Below are positions 17,306-27,307 of a stretch of 64,000 nt of DNA, piece after piece; the stretch's first letter is position 1; every line of letters starts with the position of its first letter. The notes beneath the pieces are model-generated. The model had not been told where the DNA came from. It saw only the letters and a list, made by a program, of their open reading frames with translations, and did not search any database. The position numbers were made by a program, and so were the translations under genes. The stretch comes from Nocardiopsis eucommiae (lineage in GTDB: Bacteria; Actinomycetota; Actinomycetes; Streptosporangiales; Streptosporangiaceae): the NCBI GenBank assembly GCA_018388625.1, contig CP074402.1, forward strand, positions 124,001-188,000, written 5' to 3'.

Positions 17306-18999
17306 TCAGGTGGCCGTGAACCGGATCCGGTGCCAGCCGGTGGCACCGTCGGGGATCGGGTCCACGCGTTCGGAGGGTTGGGTGAAGCCGGTGGCGTCGG
17401 TGGCCCTGACCTCCACCGAGTGGGTGCCGGGGTCGACGGTGGTCTCGGTGACCCACTGGACCCAGGTGTCGATCCCGGGGACGGCGGCGAGCTCGGCCTC
17501 CCACCAGTCGCCGTCGTCCACGCGCACCTCCACTCCGGCGATCCCGGTGTGCTGGGCCCAGGCGACCCCGGCCAGCACCACCTCGCCGGACCCGACCCGG
17601 CCCAGCGGGGCGGGCACGTCGATCCGGGACATGGTCTTGATCGGAGCCCGCACGCCCCAGCCGCGCCGGGCCCAGTAGGCCTCGTCGTCGGCGAAGCGGG
17701 TCAGCCGGATGTCGGTGACCCACTTGGTGGCGCTGACGAACCCGTACAGGCCGGGGACCACCAGGCGGGCGGGGTGGCCGTGTTCGTGGGGGAGCGGCTC
17801 CCCGTTCATGCCCACGGCCAGGAGGGCGTCGCGGCTGTCCATGACCACCTCGGTGGGGGTGCCGCAGGTCCAGCCGTCGCTGGAGGTGCTGAGGATCTGG
17901 TCCGCTCCCGAGTGCACCCCGGCCTCGCGCAGGAGGTCGGCCAGGGGAAGCCGAGCCAGCGGGCGTTGCCGACCAGGTCCCCGCCGACCTGGTTGGACAC
18001 GCACGCCAGGGTGATGTCGGCCTCGACGAGGTCGCGGGAGAGCAGCTCGTCCATGGTGATCTCGAACGGGCGGTCCACCCTGCCGTGCACGCGCAGCGTC
18101 CACTGGGCGGGGTCCGGCCGGGGGACCGTCAGGGCGGTGTCGATCCGGTAGAAGTCCGTGTTGGGGGTGGTGAAGGGTGCCAGTCCCGGAACGCCGAGGT
18201 CGGCGCCGGACGGCAGGGCGGGCAGCGGGGCGGCCGGGGCGGGCAGGGACAGCTGGGGTCCCGAGCCCGAGCCTCCCAGGAGGGTCGGCAGCGCGCGTCC
18301 GAGGGCACCGGCGGTGCCGGAGGCGGCCAGGACCCCGGCCGCGGTGAGCACGAAGCCCCTCCGGCCCGGTCCCCGGTCGGGACCCGCCTGGGGGACGCCG
18401 GGGGCGTCATCCCTCCCGTGCGGCTCCCGGTCCTGATCGTCGACCTCAGCGCCCTCTGCGGGCGCCCGCTCGGCGTCCGTCCCGTGCTCCGGCTCGGCGG
18501 CCGGTCCCTGCGCACGGGACGGAGCCGGGTCCAGGCGCCGCAGCAGCAGGGCGAGGGCGACGGCACCCGCGACCCCGCCGACGACCACGGCCGCGGCCGC
18601 CCCCAGGTCGTCGGCGCGGCGCAGGGCCACGGCGGTCAGCCCCGCCGCCGTGAACAGCCCCAGTCCCACGTATCCCGCCACGGGGCGGCGCGAAGCCACG
18701 ACACCCAGGGCCGCCCCGGACAGGACCAGCACGAGCAGCACTCCGGTGACCAGCACGGCCTTGTCGGCCGTGCCGAAGAGCGCGATCGCCCATGACATGA
18801 GGAACGGGGGACTGTTGTCGACGAGCGCGTCGCCGACCGTCACCACCGGGGAGGTCACGCGAAGGAGCCCGGCGGCGAGTTCGCCGAAGCCGAGCGCGGC
18901 CCCCACGACGAGCAGGCCGAGAGCCGCCCCGGCGCCCCGGCGCCGCCCGTCGTGTGGCGGGGGCTGTTCCCCGCGTGTCCCGGTAGTCACATGGGGCAT
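17306..18999 (-). CDS. Membrane-anchored molybdopterin-dependent oxidoreductase (sulfite-oxidase fold)
   Basis: About 564 residues. An N-terminal membrane part of about five helices is followed by a second Arg-Arg-led hydrophobic segment (GRRGFVLTAAGVLAASG), then the Oxidored_molyb domain with the molybdenum-ligand Cys in ITLACVSNQVGG, and a C-terminal Mo-co dimerisation domain ending WHRIRFTAT. One base is missing at the G run 17944-17947; the repaired join is WLGFPLADLLREAGV. Located between the two fasciclin genes, so probably SigK-controlled. The substrate is unknown; protein methionine sulfoxide or small S/N-oxides are possible for this fold. Confidence 0.85.
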
Positions 19000-19110
19000 T
19001 CGGGGCCGGTAGGGAACCGGATTGGTCGACGGGCGGGTTTTTCGGGACCTCTTCTCCGCGCCCCCGGTGCGTTCTCCGTGCTCCCGGTGCGCTCCCCCGG
19101 CCAGCCCCGG

Positions 19111-19724
19111 TCAGGAGGGCAGGAGGAGCATGTCCACCACGTGCACGGTGGCGTTGGCGGTCCGCACGTCCGCGCAGACCACGGGCGAGTAGTCGTCCAC
19201 TGTGTACTCGCCGGTCGTGCCGGAGGTGCGCACCCGGCCGCCGTTGAGGGCGTCGAACACGCCTCCTCCAGCTCCGCGCTGCCCACCCTGCCCGCGACGA
19301 CGTGGTAGGTGAGCAGGTACGCCAGGCCGTCGGGGTTGGCCAGGAGGTCGTCGATCTCCTGGTCCGGGTACATGTCGAAGGCCTCGTTGGTGGGGGCGAA
19401 CACGGTCATGTCCTCCACCGCGTCCAGTTCCCCGTCGAGTCCGGCCCGCTTCAGGGCGTCGGACAGGCGGCCCAGCACCGGACTTCCGGTGATGGCGGTG
19501 GCGAAGGGCTGGTCGGCCATCGCGTCGAGGCTGGCCCCGCCCTTGGAGGGGAAGTCGGAGCATCCGGGGCCGAAGTGCTCGGCCGCGCTCCCGACACCGG
19601 CCGTGCCCCTCCCGGTCTCCCGCTCCGCCCGGGGCTCCTCGTCGTCGCCCCCGGAGCCACAGGCTCCCAGGGTGAGGGTGAGCGCCACGGCGGTCGTCGT
19701 CGCGGCGAGAGTGGAACTGAGCAT
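19111..19724 (-). CDS. Fasciclin-domain lipoprotein (MPT70/83-like), copy B
   Basis: Second fasciclin lipoprotein, about 204 residues: lipobox ALTLTLGACGS, acidic linker, then a FAS1 domain (MTVFAPTNEAFDMYP, LLTYHVVAGRVG, and the end NATVHVVDMLLLPS). One base is missing near 19262; the repaired sequence reads SAELEEGVFDALNGG. First gene of the block that runs through the Mo enzyme, fasciclin A, sigK and rskA. The start ATG has GAAGGAG. Confidence 0.86.
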
Positions 19725-20018
19725 GCGTCACTCCTTCGAATGATGCCCTTCCGTCACCGAGATACGACGCTACGTGTCGGTAGGTTGTCGAGAGGCCCCC
19801 GACTCACGCTCCACGGGCACGAACACACCGCGCCTCCGCCCGGCGGACCACCCCGGTGGAGGCGGCGGCCCGGTGCCACGGCGGAAGAATCCCCCATACG
19901 GGTCACCCCTGGCCAGGGAGGTTGACGGCGCCCCTAGGGGGACGCAGTGGTCGGTTCGACCCCGTGAGTGCTGGAGGATGTTGCCCGTACGTCTCCTCAA
20001 CGATCGGAGTTCCCCCAC

Positions 20019-21609
20019 ATGGCGCGGAAGACGCCCCTCACCGTGGTCGCGCTCATGGTCTCTGGCAGCCTCCTGCTCAGCGGCTGTACCCCCGTGTCCG
20101 ACTGGTGGTCGGAGACCTTCGGCGACGCGTCGGGCCCGCCGGAGGTGAAGGAGGAGTTCCCCTACGTCCGCGAGGGCCGGATCTTCCAGGACACCGGGCA
20201 GGACGCCGAGATGCGCTTCTCGATCACCGGCCTGGAGCGCACCGACGAGTACACGGTCATGCACTACGAGGTCACCTACCTGGACGACTTCGCCGGACCC
20301 AACCGGAACCTGAGCATGGCCCACACGCTCGTCGACCCCCTGACCGGTCGCGTGTACCGGCAGTTCCTCGACGAGGGGGGACTCAAGTACGGATCCGAGA
20401 GCCCGAACGAGGACGGCCTCTACCCCGTGCACGACGGTGTGACCAACGAGTACACCCGGTACTTCCCCGGATCCCCGACGAGGTGTCCCAGGTGACCTTC
20501 GTCGGCAGCGGTCTGGGCGCGATGACCGGCATCCCCGTCCAGGACGTGGACGAGGAGAGGGCGGACCCCGAGAACCCGAACGGGCCGGACCACCTCAGCC
20601 TCGACGACCCGCCCGGGCGCGGCGAGAACCTGACCTTCGCCAACCGCCGTCCCGACGAGGACGCGGTGGCCGACGAGGGCTGGGTGCAGAGCTTCGTGGA
20701 CTCCGAGATCGCCTCCACCACGCGTGACGGCGACCGCGAGATCATCTCGCTGCACTCGGACGTCATGTTCGAGTTCGACCGCTCGGACCTGACCGACACC
20801 GCCGCCGACGTCGTGCGCCGGGCCGCGACCACGCTGGCCAACAACGTCGACCCCGACGACCCCACCATCACCGTCATCGGCCACACCGACGGCATCGGGG
20901 ACGCCTCGTACAACGACAACCTGTCCGTGGAGCGCGCCGAGACCGTGCGCAACCTCCTCGCGGAGGAACTCGGCACCGACTACCAGTTGGAGGTCGAGGG
21001 CCGGGGCAAGCGCGAGCCGATCGCCCGTGAGGGCGGTCCCGACGACGAGGAGGCCCGCGCCCGCAACCGCCGCGTCGAGTTCTCGTACGTCTTCAACCCC
21101 ACCGTCGAGGCCACCGAGGACGAGGAGTACGACGACGACGGCCTGGGCGTGGCCCAGCGCAACGTCACGTGGCCCGCGCCGTACAGCGACGACCCGGGCT
21201 CCGTGGTCGCCGAGGGGGAGAAGGACGGCATCCGCCTGGAGATCCACGCGCTCCGCCGCGACGGTGCGTACGTCATCGGCACGGTGGCGATGACCAACAC
21301 CACGGACGAGCCGCTCACCCCCGAACTCGGGGGCTCCGAGACGGTCGCGGGCGGACCCGAGCAGTTCAACAAGGGAACCCTCGGCGGCTTCCAGCTCTTC
21401 GAGCCGGAGAACGGCCTGGTCCGCTACGTGGCCCAGATGGACTTCGGGGACGGGCGCTACAGCAGCTTCGCCGAGGAGGTCCACATGATCCAGCCCGGCA
21501 ACACCCACGAGCTGGTCGCGGTCTACCCCGCGCCCCCGTGGACGTGGAGGAACTGACCCTGCGCGCGGGTCCGTTCGGTGAGTTCGAGGAGATCCCGGTC
21601 GAGTACTGA
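20019..21609 (+). CDS. OmpA-family lipoprotein
   Basis: About 530 residues. Signal peptide with lipobox LLLSGC, a unique N-terminal region of about 230 residues, an OmpA/MotB peptidoglycan-binding domain (MFEFDRSDLTDTAADVV, TVIGHTDGIGDASYNDNLS with the peptidoglycan-contact Asp, then RARNRRVEF), and a C-terminal beta-rich region. Two one-base losses, at the C runs 20465-20468 and 21533-21537, break the frame; the repaired tail ends FGEFEEIPVEY. In a Gram-positive it probably ties the membrane to peptidoglycan. Confidence 0.85.
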
Positions 21610-21622
21610 CCCGGGACCGACG

Positions 21623-21651
21623 GGGGCCGCCGACCACGGGTCGGCGGCCCC
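21623..21651 (+). terminator. Terminator of the OmpA-like gene
   Basis: Perfect 13-bp stem ggggccgccgacc / ggtcggcggcccc with an acg loop, 13 bases past the stop. Confidence 0.8.
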
Positions 21652-21876
21652 TCTCACGTTCCGGGCCGGTCCACGAGTCGACCCGCGTTCGACCGGCTTC
21701 GCCCCCTGTGACCGAACTGGTCCCGATTTCGTGACGAAGTGTCGCCGAAGCCGGTTAACGTCGGTCCCCAGACGCGCCGTGAGCGGGAACCCGCGACCGG
21801 GCCCGCACGTCTGAACGACGTACACGTCCCCCGGCGGGCTCCCGCTCCGCCGCCCTGTCCCCAGAGAGGGAGCCCC

Positions 21877-22706
21877 ATGTCCCACCCCCACGACCCGAAC
21901 CAGCCCTACGGCTCCGAGCAGCCTTACGGCCAGCAGCCGCCGTACGACCCGAACCAGCCCCTCCGTACGACCCCAACCAGCCGTACGGCCAGCAGCCCCC
22001 GTACGACCCCAACCAGCAGCCGTACGGGGCGCAGCAGGGTCCGTACGACCCCAACCAGGGCCCCTATGACCCCAACCAGGCCCCGTACGACCCGAACCAG
22101 CCGTACGGCGGGCAGCCGCCCTACGGCGCCCCGCCGGTGCCGCCGAAGTCCGGCATGTCGACGGGCAAGAAGATCGGTCTCGGGTGCGGTGGGTGCCTCG
22201 GCGTCATCCTGATCCTGCTGCTCATGGTCGGCTGCGTGGTCGCGCTGAGCGGGGACGAGGACACCTCCTCCTCCACGGGTGCCAGCTCCTCGGACACCGA
22301 GGAGGCCGCGGTCGAGGAGGGCGAGGAGTCCGAGGAGGCCGCCGAGGAGGAGCCCGCCGAGGAGGTCTCCGACATCGTCCTGACCGCCTCCCACGCGGGC
22401 ACGGCCGGTGACACGATCGACGACACCGTGTACACCGTCATCGACGTCACCGTCGAGAACAACGGCGACGAGCCGCTGGAGGTCAACCCGATCTACTTCA
22501 ACGTGATCCTGGCCGACGGGACCGTCCGGTCGGACTGGGCGGACGCGATCTTCGCGGACATCAACCCGCTCTCCGCCGTCACCCTGAGCCCCGGCCAGCG
22601 CGTCGAGGGCCAGATCGCGGTGGTCGGTGACGACGTCGACGTCGCCTCCGTCGAGATGGACGAGATGTTCGGTCTCGGGCAGAGCATCACCACCGACATC
22701 ACCTGA
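21877..22706 (+). CDS. Membrane-anchored DUF4352-like protein with YDPNQ repeats
   Basis: About 276 residues. The cytoplasmic N-terminus is built of repeated PYDPNQ/PYG units. A single helix follows (LGVILILLLMVGCVVALSG), then an acidic Ser/Glu linker and an extracytoplasmic DUF4352-type immunoglobulin-like domain (YTVIDVTVENNGDEPLEVNP). One base is missing in the C run 21958-21961. The ATG at 21877 follows AGAGAGGGAG. This architecture is common in actinomycetes; the function is unknown. Confidence 0.8.
21888..22127 (+). repeat. Coding repeats for YDPNQ / PYG units
   Basis: At least six near-identical copies of a ccgtacgacccsaaccag unit interleaved with ccgtacgg units. They encode a low-complexity Pro/Tyr/Gln tail. 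Such repeats expand and contract easily and complicate assembly. Confidence 0.75.
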
Positions 22707-22720
22707 GTCCACGCGGCCGG

Positions 22721-22762
22721 GAACGGCCCCGGTCGGCGCACGTGCGCCGACCGGGGCCGTTC
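22721..22762. terminator. 42-base perfect palindrome, bidirectional terminator
   Basis: gaacggccccggtcggcgca is followed by its exact reverse complement with only a cg between. It lies between convergent genes (stops 22706 and 22787). A perfect stem of this length with no T tract is typical of actinomycete bidirectional terminators. Confidence 0.8.
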
Positions 22763-22786
22763 CGCGTCAGCCACCCGTTCCACGGG

Positions 22787-23667
22787 TCAGACGGCGAGGA
22801 GCCGCCGGACGCTGTCGCTCTCCTCCTCGGTGAGCTTCAGCGAGGCGGCCACCATGTTCTCCTCCAGGTGCTCGACCCGCGAGGTGCCCGGGATCGGCAG
22901 CATCACCGGTGAGCGGTGCAGCAGCCAGGCCAGCGCGAGCTGGGCCGGGGTCACCCCGCGCTCGGCCGCCATCGGGGCCAGGGGGAGTCCGGGCCCGCCA
23001 GCACCCCGCGCCCGATCGGGGACCAGGGCAGGAAGGCGATCCCGTCCTGCTCGCACCGCTCCAGGACGTCCTCACAGCGGCGCTGGAGGGGGCTGTACTC
23101 GTTCTGCACGGAGGCGATGGGCGTGGTCTTGCGGGCGGTCCGGAGCTGCTCCCGCGTCACACCGGTCAGACCGATGTGGTGGATCTTGCCCTCCTCGCGC
23201 AGTTCCACGAGGGCGCCCAGCTGCTCGGACAGCGGCACCTCCGGGTCGATCCAGTGGAGCTGGAGCAGGTCGACGCGCTCCAGACCCAGGTTGCGCAGGC
23301 TCGACTCCACCTGTCGCTTGAGGTGCTCGGGCCGTCCGTTGGCCTCCCACTCCCCGGGGCCGGGGTGCGTCATCCCCGCCTTGGTGGTGACGAGGAGGTC
23401 GGCGGGGTAGGGGTGCAGGGCCTCGCGGATGAGTCGCTCGTTCACCTCGGGGCCGTAGGAGTCGGCGGTGTCGATGAGGGTGACGCCCAGCTCGACCGCG
23501 CGCCGCAGCACGGCCACGGCCTCGTCGCGGTCCCCGGGCTCTCCCCACGCGCCGGGACCGGCCAGCTGCATGGCGCCGAAGCCGAGGCGGTGCACGGGGA
23601 GGTCGCCGCCGATGGCGAAGGTCCCCGACTGGCTGGCGAGGTCCGGTGTGGTGTGTACGTCGGTCAC
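22787..23667 (-). CDS. Aldo/keto reductase
   Basis: About 293 residues. (beta/alpha)8 NADPH reductase with catalytic Asp and Tyr in [16 protein letters not shown], Lys in LLVTTKAG and His in [13 protein letters not shown]. It is split at 22991-22993, where one base restores [20 protein letters not shown]; the C-terminal part carries [16 protein letters not shown]. The start is the GTG at 23667 behind GGAAGG. A stand-alone gene; the substrate is an unknown aldehyde or ketone. Confidence 0.85.
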
Positions 23668-23890
23668 GGGAGGTTCCTTCCGGGCGGCACGGGGCCGCTT
23701 GACACGGGGCGGGCGGAGGGGGATCGGGCCACGACGTGCGGGACCAGGCTCGCTGCGGAGCTGCGGGAAGAATCCCAGCAGGTGGGGGCGGTGGCAAGGA
23801 ACCTCTGAGCGCGTCGGTGAGGTGATGCGGAATCCGGGTCGGCCCGGGGGCGGGTACGTCCGCCGACGGTGCTTTTGCCTGGTCGGGCGG

Positions 23891-23917
23891 GGGTGAACCG
23901 GGCCACCCGGTTCACCC
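23891..23917. promoter_or_regulatory. Inverted repeat upstream of aldo/keto reductase
   Basis: Perfect 11-bp arms gggtgaaccgg / ccggttcaccc with a 5-base spacer, about 225 bases upstream of the reductase start and next to a terminator. It could be an operator or the second hairpin of a tandem terminator. Confidence 0.35.
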
Positions 23918-23924
23918 GGAGACG

Positions 23925-23962
23925 CGTGAGGGGCCGCCGACACCGGTCGGCGGCCCCTCACG
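23925..23962 (-). terminator. Terminator of the lipoprotein gene
   Basis: Perfect 17-bp stem cgtgaggggccgccgac / gtcggcggcccctcacg with a 4-base loop, 19 bases past the stop of the minus-strand lipoprotein gene. Confidence 0.8.
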
Positions 23963-23980
23963 TCGGGGTCGGTCGGGCTC

Positions 23981-24664
23981 CTAGTCGCGGATCTGCCCCG
24001 CGGCCTGGAGGACCACCCGCTCCAGGTCGCCGCGCTCGACGTCCTCGAAGTAGGCGATCGCGGTCACGTGGAAGTCGCCGGGCAGCTGGAGGTACAGGTG
24101 GCGGCTGGAGCCGTCCACCGTGCCGACGTACTCCAGGTCGCCGCCCAGGTCGTCGGAGTCCTCCGTGTGGTAGGTGTCCACGTCCACGTCGACGTCGACC
24201 TCCCAGTTCATCTCCGCCTCGGCACCGGGGACCCGGACGACGTCCGGATTGGCGCTCGGGTCGGCGCCCGAGGTGAACACGAGCGTGAACGACGGGGTCC
24301 CGGGCTCCGTGCCGCCGTCGCTGAACGTGCAGGAGAGCTGTTCGGCGTCCTCGATCCCCTCGATCTCCCCGCTCTCCTCGGTCAGTACCTGGCCCGGTGC
24401 CAGGTCCCCGACGATCTGCGCGGCACCGGCCGCCTCACAGGACGCGGGGAGGCCGTAGGCGGAGGTCTCCTCCTCCGGCTGGTCCTCGTCGGGGCTCGGG
24501 CTGGCGCTCGCCTCCTCCTCGGGGGAGTCCGCGCCGCCTGACGACATGCTCAGGTCCAGGTCGAGGTCGACCACGTCGCAGCCGACGAGGACGACACCGC
24601 CGATCACGACTGCGGCGACGGCCGTGCCCAGGCACGAGAGGGGTGAGGACGGGATCAGGCGCAT
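23981..24664 (-). CDS. Secreted lipoprotein of unknown function
   Basis: 227 residues. Signal sequence with a lipobox-like VVLVGC, a Ser/Glu/Pro-rich acidic linker, then a globular part with two cysteines (LPASCEAAG and LSCTFSDGG), probably a disulfide. The layout recalls DUF3558-type actinobacterial lipoproteins, but I cannot confirm the family. A run of alternating Asp/Val occurs near residue 155. The start ATG lacks a strong ribosome site. Confidence 0.7.
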   Translation of the reverse strand: MRLIPSSPLSCLGTAVAAVVIGGVVLVGCDVVDLDLDLSMSSGGADSPEEEASASPSPDEDQPEEETSAYGLPASCEAAGAAQIVGDLAPGQVLTEESGEIEGIEDAEQLSCTFSDGGTEPGTPSFTLVFTSGADPSANPDVVRVPGAEAEMNWEVDVDVDVDTYHTEDSDDLGGDLEYVGTVDGSSRHLYLQLPGDFHVTAIAYFEDVERGDLERVVLQAAGQIRD

Positions 24665-24954
24665 GGGTGGCTTTCGGTTCGGGGGTGCGCCGGGCGGAGG
24701 CGGCTCCGGCGGGGGACACAGGGAAACCTAGCAAGTCCGGGGCGCCGGGGAGGTCCCCCGCACGGGGCGGGGGCGGGACGGGACGATCCGGCCTCAGTGT
24801 CCGGTTCCTGGAATGTCAGAATCAGTATCGGTAATAGTCTGAAATGGAAGGGGCCTCAGGTGCGAGTGTGATTTATGACCGGTTTCGCGCCTGGTATCCC
24901 TTTTCGGTATCGTGTGACCCCCTTCCCCACAACCCCTCCGGAGTGCCCCCCGAC

Positions 24955-25913
24955 ATGCTCGACACGGACATTCGCCTCGAGTGGTTCGTCTCGTTTCTGG
25001 CGGTGGTCGACACCGGGAGTTTCGTCGCCGCGGCGGAGTCCACTCGCAGGTCACAGCCGCGAGTCAGCCAACACGTCGCCGCGCTCGAACGGGAGATCGG
25101 CCAACCGCTCTTCGACCGGAAGAAACGACCGGTCCAGCTCACCGAGGCGGGCGGCGCGCTGGCCGTCCAGGCCCGCAACGTCCTGCGCGCACTGGAGCGG
25201 GCCGAGTCCGCGATGGCGCCCTGGCGCGGCGGCACGCGCGGCATCGTCTCCCTGGGCTCCTACCCCAGCGCCAGCGCGGCCTTCGTACCCGGGCTCCTCC
25301 AGTCCCTGGCCGACAGTGACCCGGACATCAAGGTGGTACTCACCGAGCACGCCACCCTCGAACTGGACGAGGCCCTCGCGGGAGGCGGCATCGACCTCTA
25401 CCTCAGGCCCATGACCCCCGAGCCCGCCTCCCCTCCGTGGTCAGCAGGCCCCTGTGGGCCGAGCCCCTGGTCGTCGTGCACGCCGAGGACCACCCGCTCT
25501 CCGACGTCCCCGACCCCGTCCCCATGGCCGCCGTCGCCGCGCACCCCATCGTGGTCATAGGCCGCCTCGACGCCCCCGAGACCGCGGAGTTCGAGTCCTA
25601 CCGCGTCTTCCAGGAACACGGTCTGACCATCACCCCCGTCCAGGCCACCAACCAGCCGCAGACGCTCGTGTCGCTGGTCGCGCACGGGATCGGGGTCGGC
25701 GTCACCAACTGGCTGGCCGCCTGGAGCGCCGACACCAAGGGGTCCGGGTGCGCCCCTCGAAGGCGCCCCCGGCGCCGCGTGGCCGTCTGCTGGGACTCCA
25801 CCCGGGCGCTCACCCCTGCGGCGCGGAGAATTCTCCAGGCTGTAACCGAAGCGCCCCGACCTGCGGGAACACTGCCGACGCGGGTGCGGAACGCAGAACG
25901 CGGCGAGGAGTAG
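24955..25913 (+). CDS. LysR-family transcriptional regulator
   Basis: About 319 residues. N-terminal winged HTH (WFVSFLAVVDTGSFVAAAES, RSQPRVSQHVAALERE, PLFDRKKRPVQLTEAG) and a C-terminal substrate-binding domain. One base is missing in the C run 25430-25433. A second disturbed stretch, 25739-25770, keeps frame overall but reads better (KGVRVRPLEGAP) if three G/C bases are added. It lies directly upstream of the ABC import operon in the same direction and probably controls it. Confidence 0.8.
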
Positions 25914-25932
25914 GCCACGCGGACCGGGCAGT

Positions 25933-25963
25933 ATTCGCTTTCCTAATAAGGGTATAAGCGAAT
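25933..25963. promoter_or_regulatory. Inverted repeat, candidate LysR operator
   Basis: attcgctt and aagcgaat form perfect 8-bp arms with an AT-rich 15-base spacer, between the LysR gene and the ABC operon. The AT content stands out and TATA-like sequence lies inside, consistent with a promoter/operator. Confidence 0.45.
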
Positions 25964-26173
25964 GGAACTTCACGGTTGGGCCGATATCCCGATACGGTCG
26001 GCAAGCGAAAGCATGAAAGTTCCGGACGACTCCTCGTCCTCCGGAGCTTCGCACGCCCTCCAACCCCATTCCCTCACCGCCGCGCGGGCGGGTTCCAGGT
26101 GCGTCTTCCACCAGTGGAAACGGCACGTGCAAGCGTTCGTGTGAGGGCGCACACCCCGTACCGGAAGAACCTC

Positions 26174-27307
26174 ATGCAGCGATTTCCGCTCACGCCCCTT
26201 TCCCTTGTCTGTTCCGTCGCGCTGCTCGCCACAGCGTGCGGCGGCGGGTCCACCGTCGACGAGGACGTGGAGGGAGCCAGCGGCTCCGTCAGCGGCTCCC
26301 TCAACGCCGGATACGTGTCCGCGATCGACCAGATCGGCCTCCCTGTCGGTACCGAGATCGGGTACTTCGAGGACCACGGCCTGGACGTGACCCTGGCCGA
26401 CCCGTTCCCCACGGGCGTCGACGCGATCAACGCGCTGGAGGCGGGTGAGGTCGACATCATCCAGGTCGGCGTCCCGGCCCTGGCCGCGGCGGGCGAGGGC
26501 GTGGACCTGGCCCTGGTCGGCAACTACACCGGCTCGGCCGTCCAGCGCAGCATCGACGAGACGGCCGCGATCGTCGCCGCCGAGGACTCCGGCATCGACC
26601 CGAAGGACCTCACCACGCTGGAGGACGCCAAGATCGGCACGACCTTCGGCTCCATCAACCACCTGTACCTGCTGGGCCTCCTCAAGGACCTGCGGATCGA
26701 CCCGGACGACGTCGAGATGGTCAACACCGCGCCGCCGGACATGCCCGTCGCCCTGGAGACCGGCGGCATCGACGCCGCCGTCATCTGGGACCCGTGGCCG
26801 ATCACCATCACGGACCAGGTCGAGGGCTCCGAGGAGATCCTCCGAGGCGGCGGCTACATCCCCTTCATCGGGTACATCATCACCACTCCGGAGTACCTGG
26901 AGGAGAACGGTGAGATGGTCGAGGCCTTCCTCACCGCCCGCGCCGCCACCGACCAGTGGATCCGGCAGAACCCCGAGGACGCCGCCGACTCCGCCGCGCG
27001 CTGGCTGACCGGCACCGAGCCGGATGTCGCCCAGGCCGCCATGGAGTACAACATCGCCCAGCTCGACGGCCGCTTCTCCGCCTGCAACTACCTGGCGCTG
27101 GACACCGTCGCGCTCCTGCTGGAGGAGCAGGGCCAGCTGGAGTACGAGACCGACATCAACGACCTGTTCGTCCCGGGCCCGATCCTCTCCGTCGAGGAGA
27201 ACAACCCGGAGCTGTTCGACGATCTCCCCGAGGTTCCCAACACGGCCGAGATCGAGGCCGACCACACGTTCATCCGTGAGGTCGACCAGGAGGCGTGCGC
27301 CGTATGA
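26174..27307 (+). CDS. ABC transporter substrate-binding lipoprotein (NitT/TauT, NMT1-like)
   Basis: 377 residues. Lipobox LLATACGGG; the periplasmic-binding fold of the SsuA/NMT1 group is seen in YVSAIDQIGLPVGTEIGYFE, VDIIQVGVPALAAAGEG and DAAVIWDPWP. The ATG at 26174 follows GGAAG, and its stop overlaps the permease start (ATGA). First gene of a seven-gene cassette. The family imports sulfonates, nitrate or pyrimidine precursors; the ligand here is unknown. Confidence 0.88.
   Translation: MQRFPLTPLSLVCSVALLATACGGGSTVDEDVEGASGSVSGSLNAGYVSAIDQIGLPVGTEIGYFEDHGLDVTLADPFPTGVDAINALEAGEVDIIQVGVPALAAAGEGVDLALVGNYTGSAVQRSIDETAAIVAAEDSGIDPKDLTTLEDAKIGTTFGSINHLYLLGLLKDLRIDPDDVEMVNTAPPDMPVALETGGIDAAVIWDPWPITITDQVEGSEEILRGGGYIPFIGYIITTPEYLEENGEMVEAFLTARAATDQWIRQNPEDAADSAARWLTGTEPDVAQAAMEYNIAQLDGRFSACNYLALDTVALLLEEQGQLEYETDINDLFVPGPILSVEENNPELFDDLPEVPNTAEIEADHTFIREVDQEACAV

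Noticed and set aside
23891..23962. Riboswitch upstream of the aldo/keto reductase
   Set aside because: The two hairpins are simple perfect stems without conserved junctions; tandem terminator is enough.
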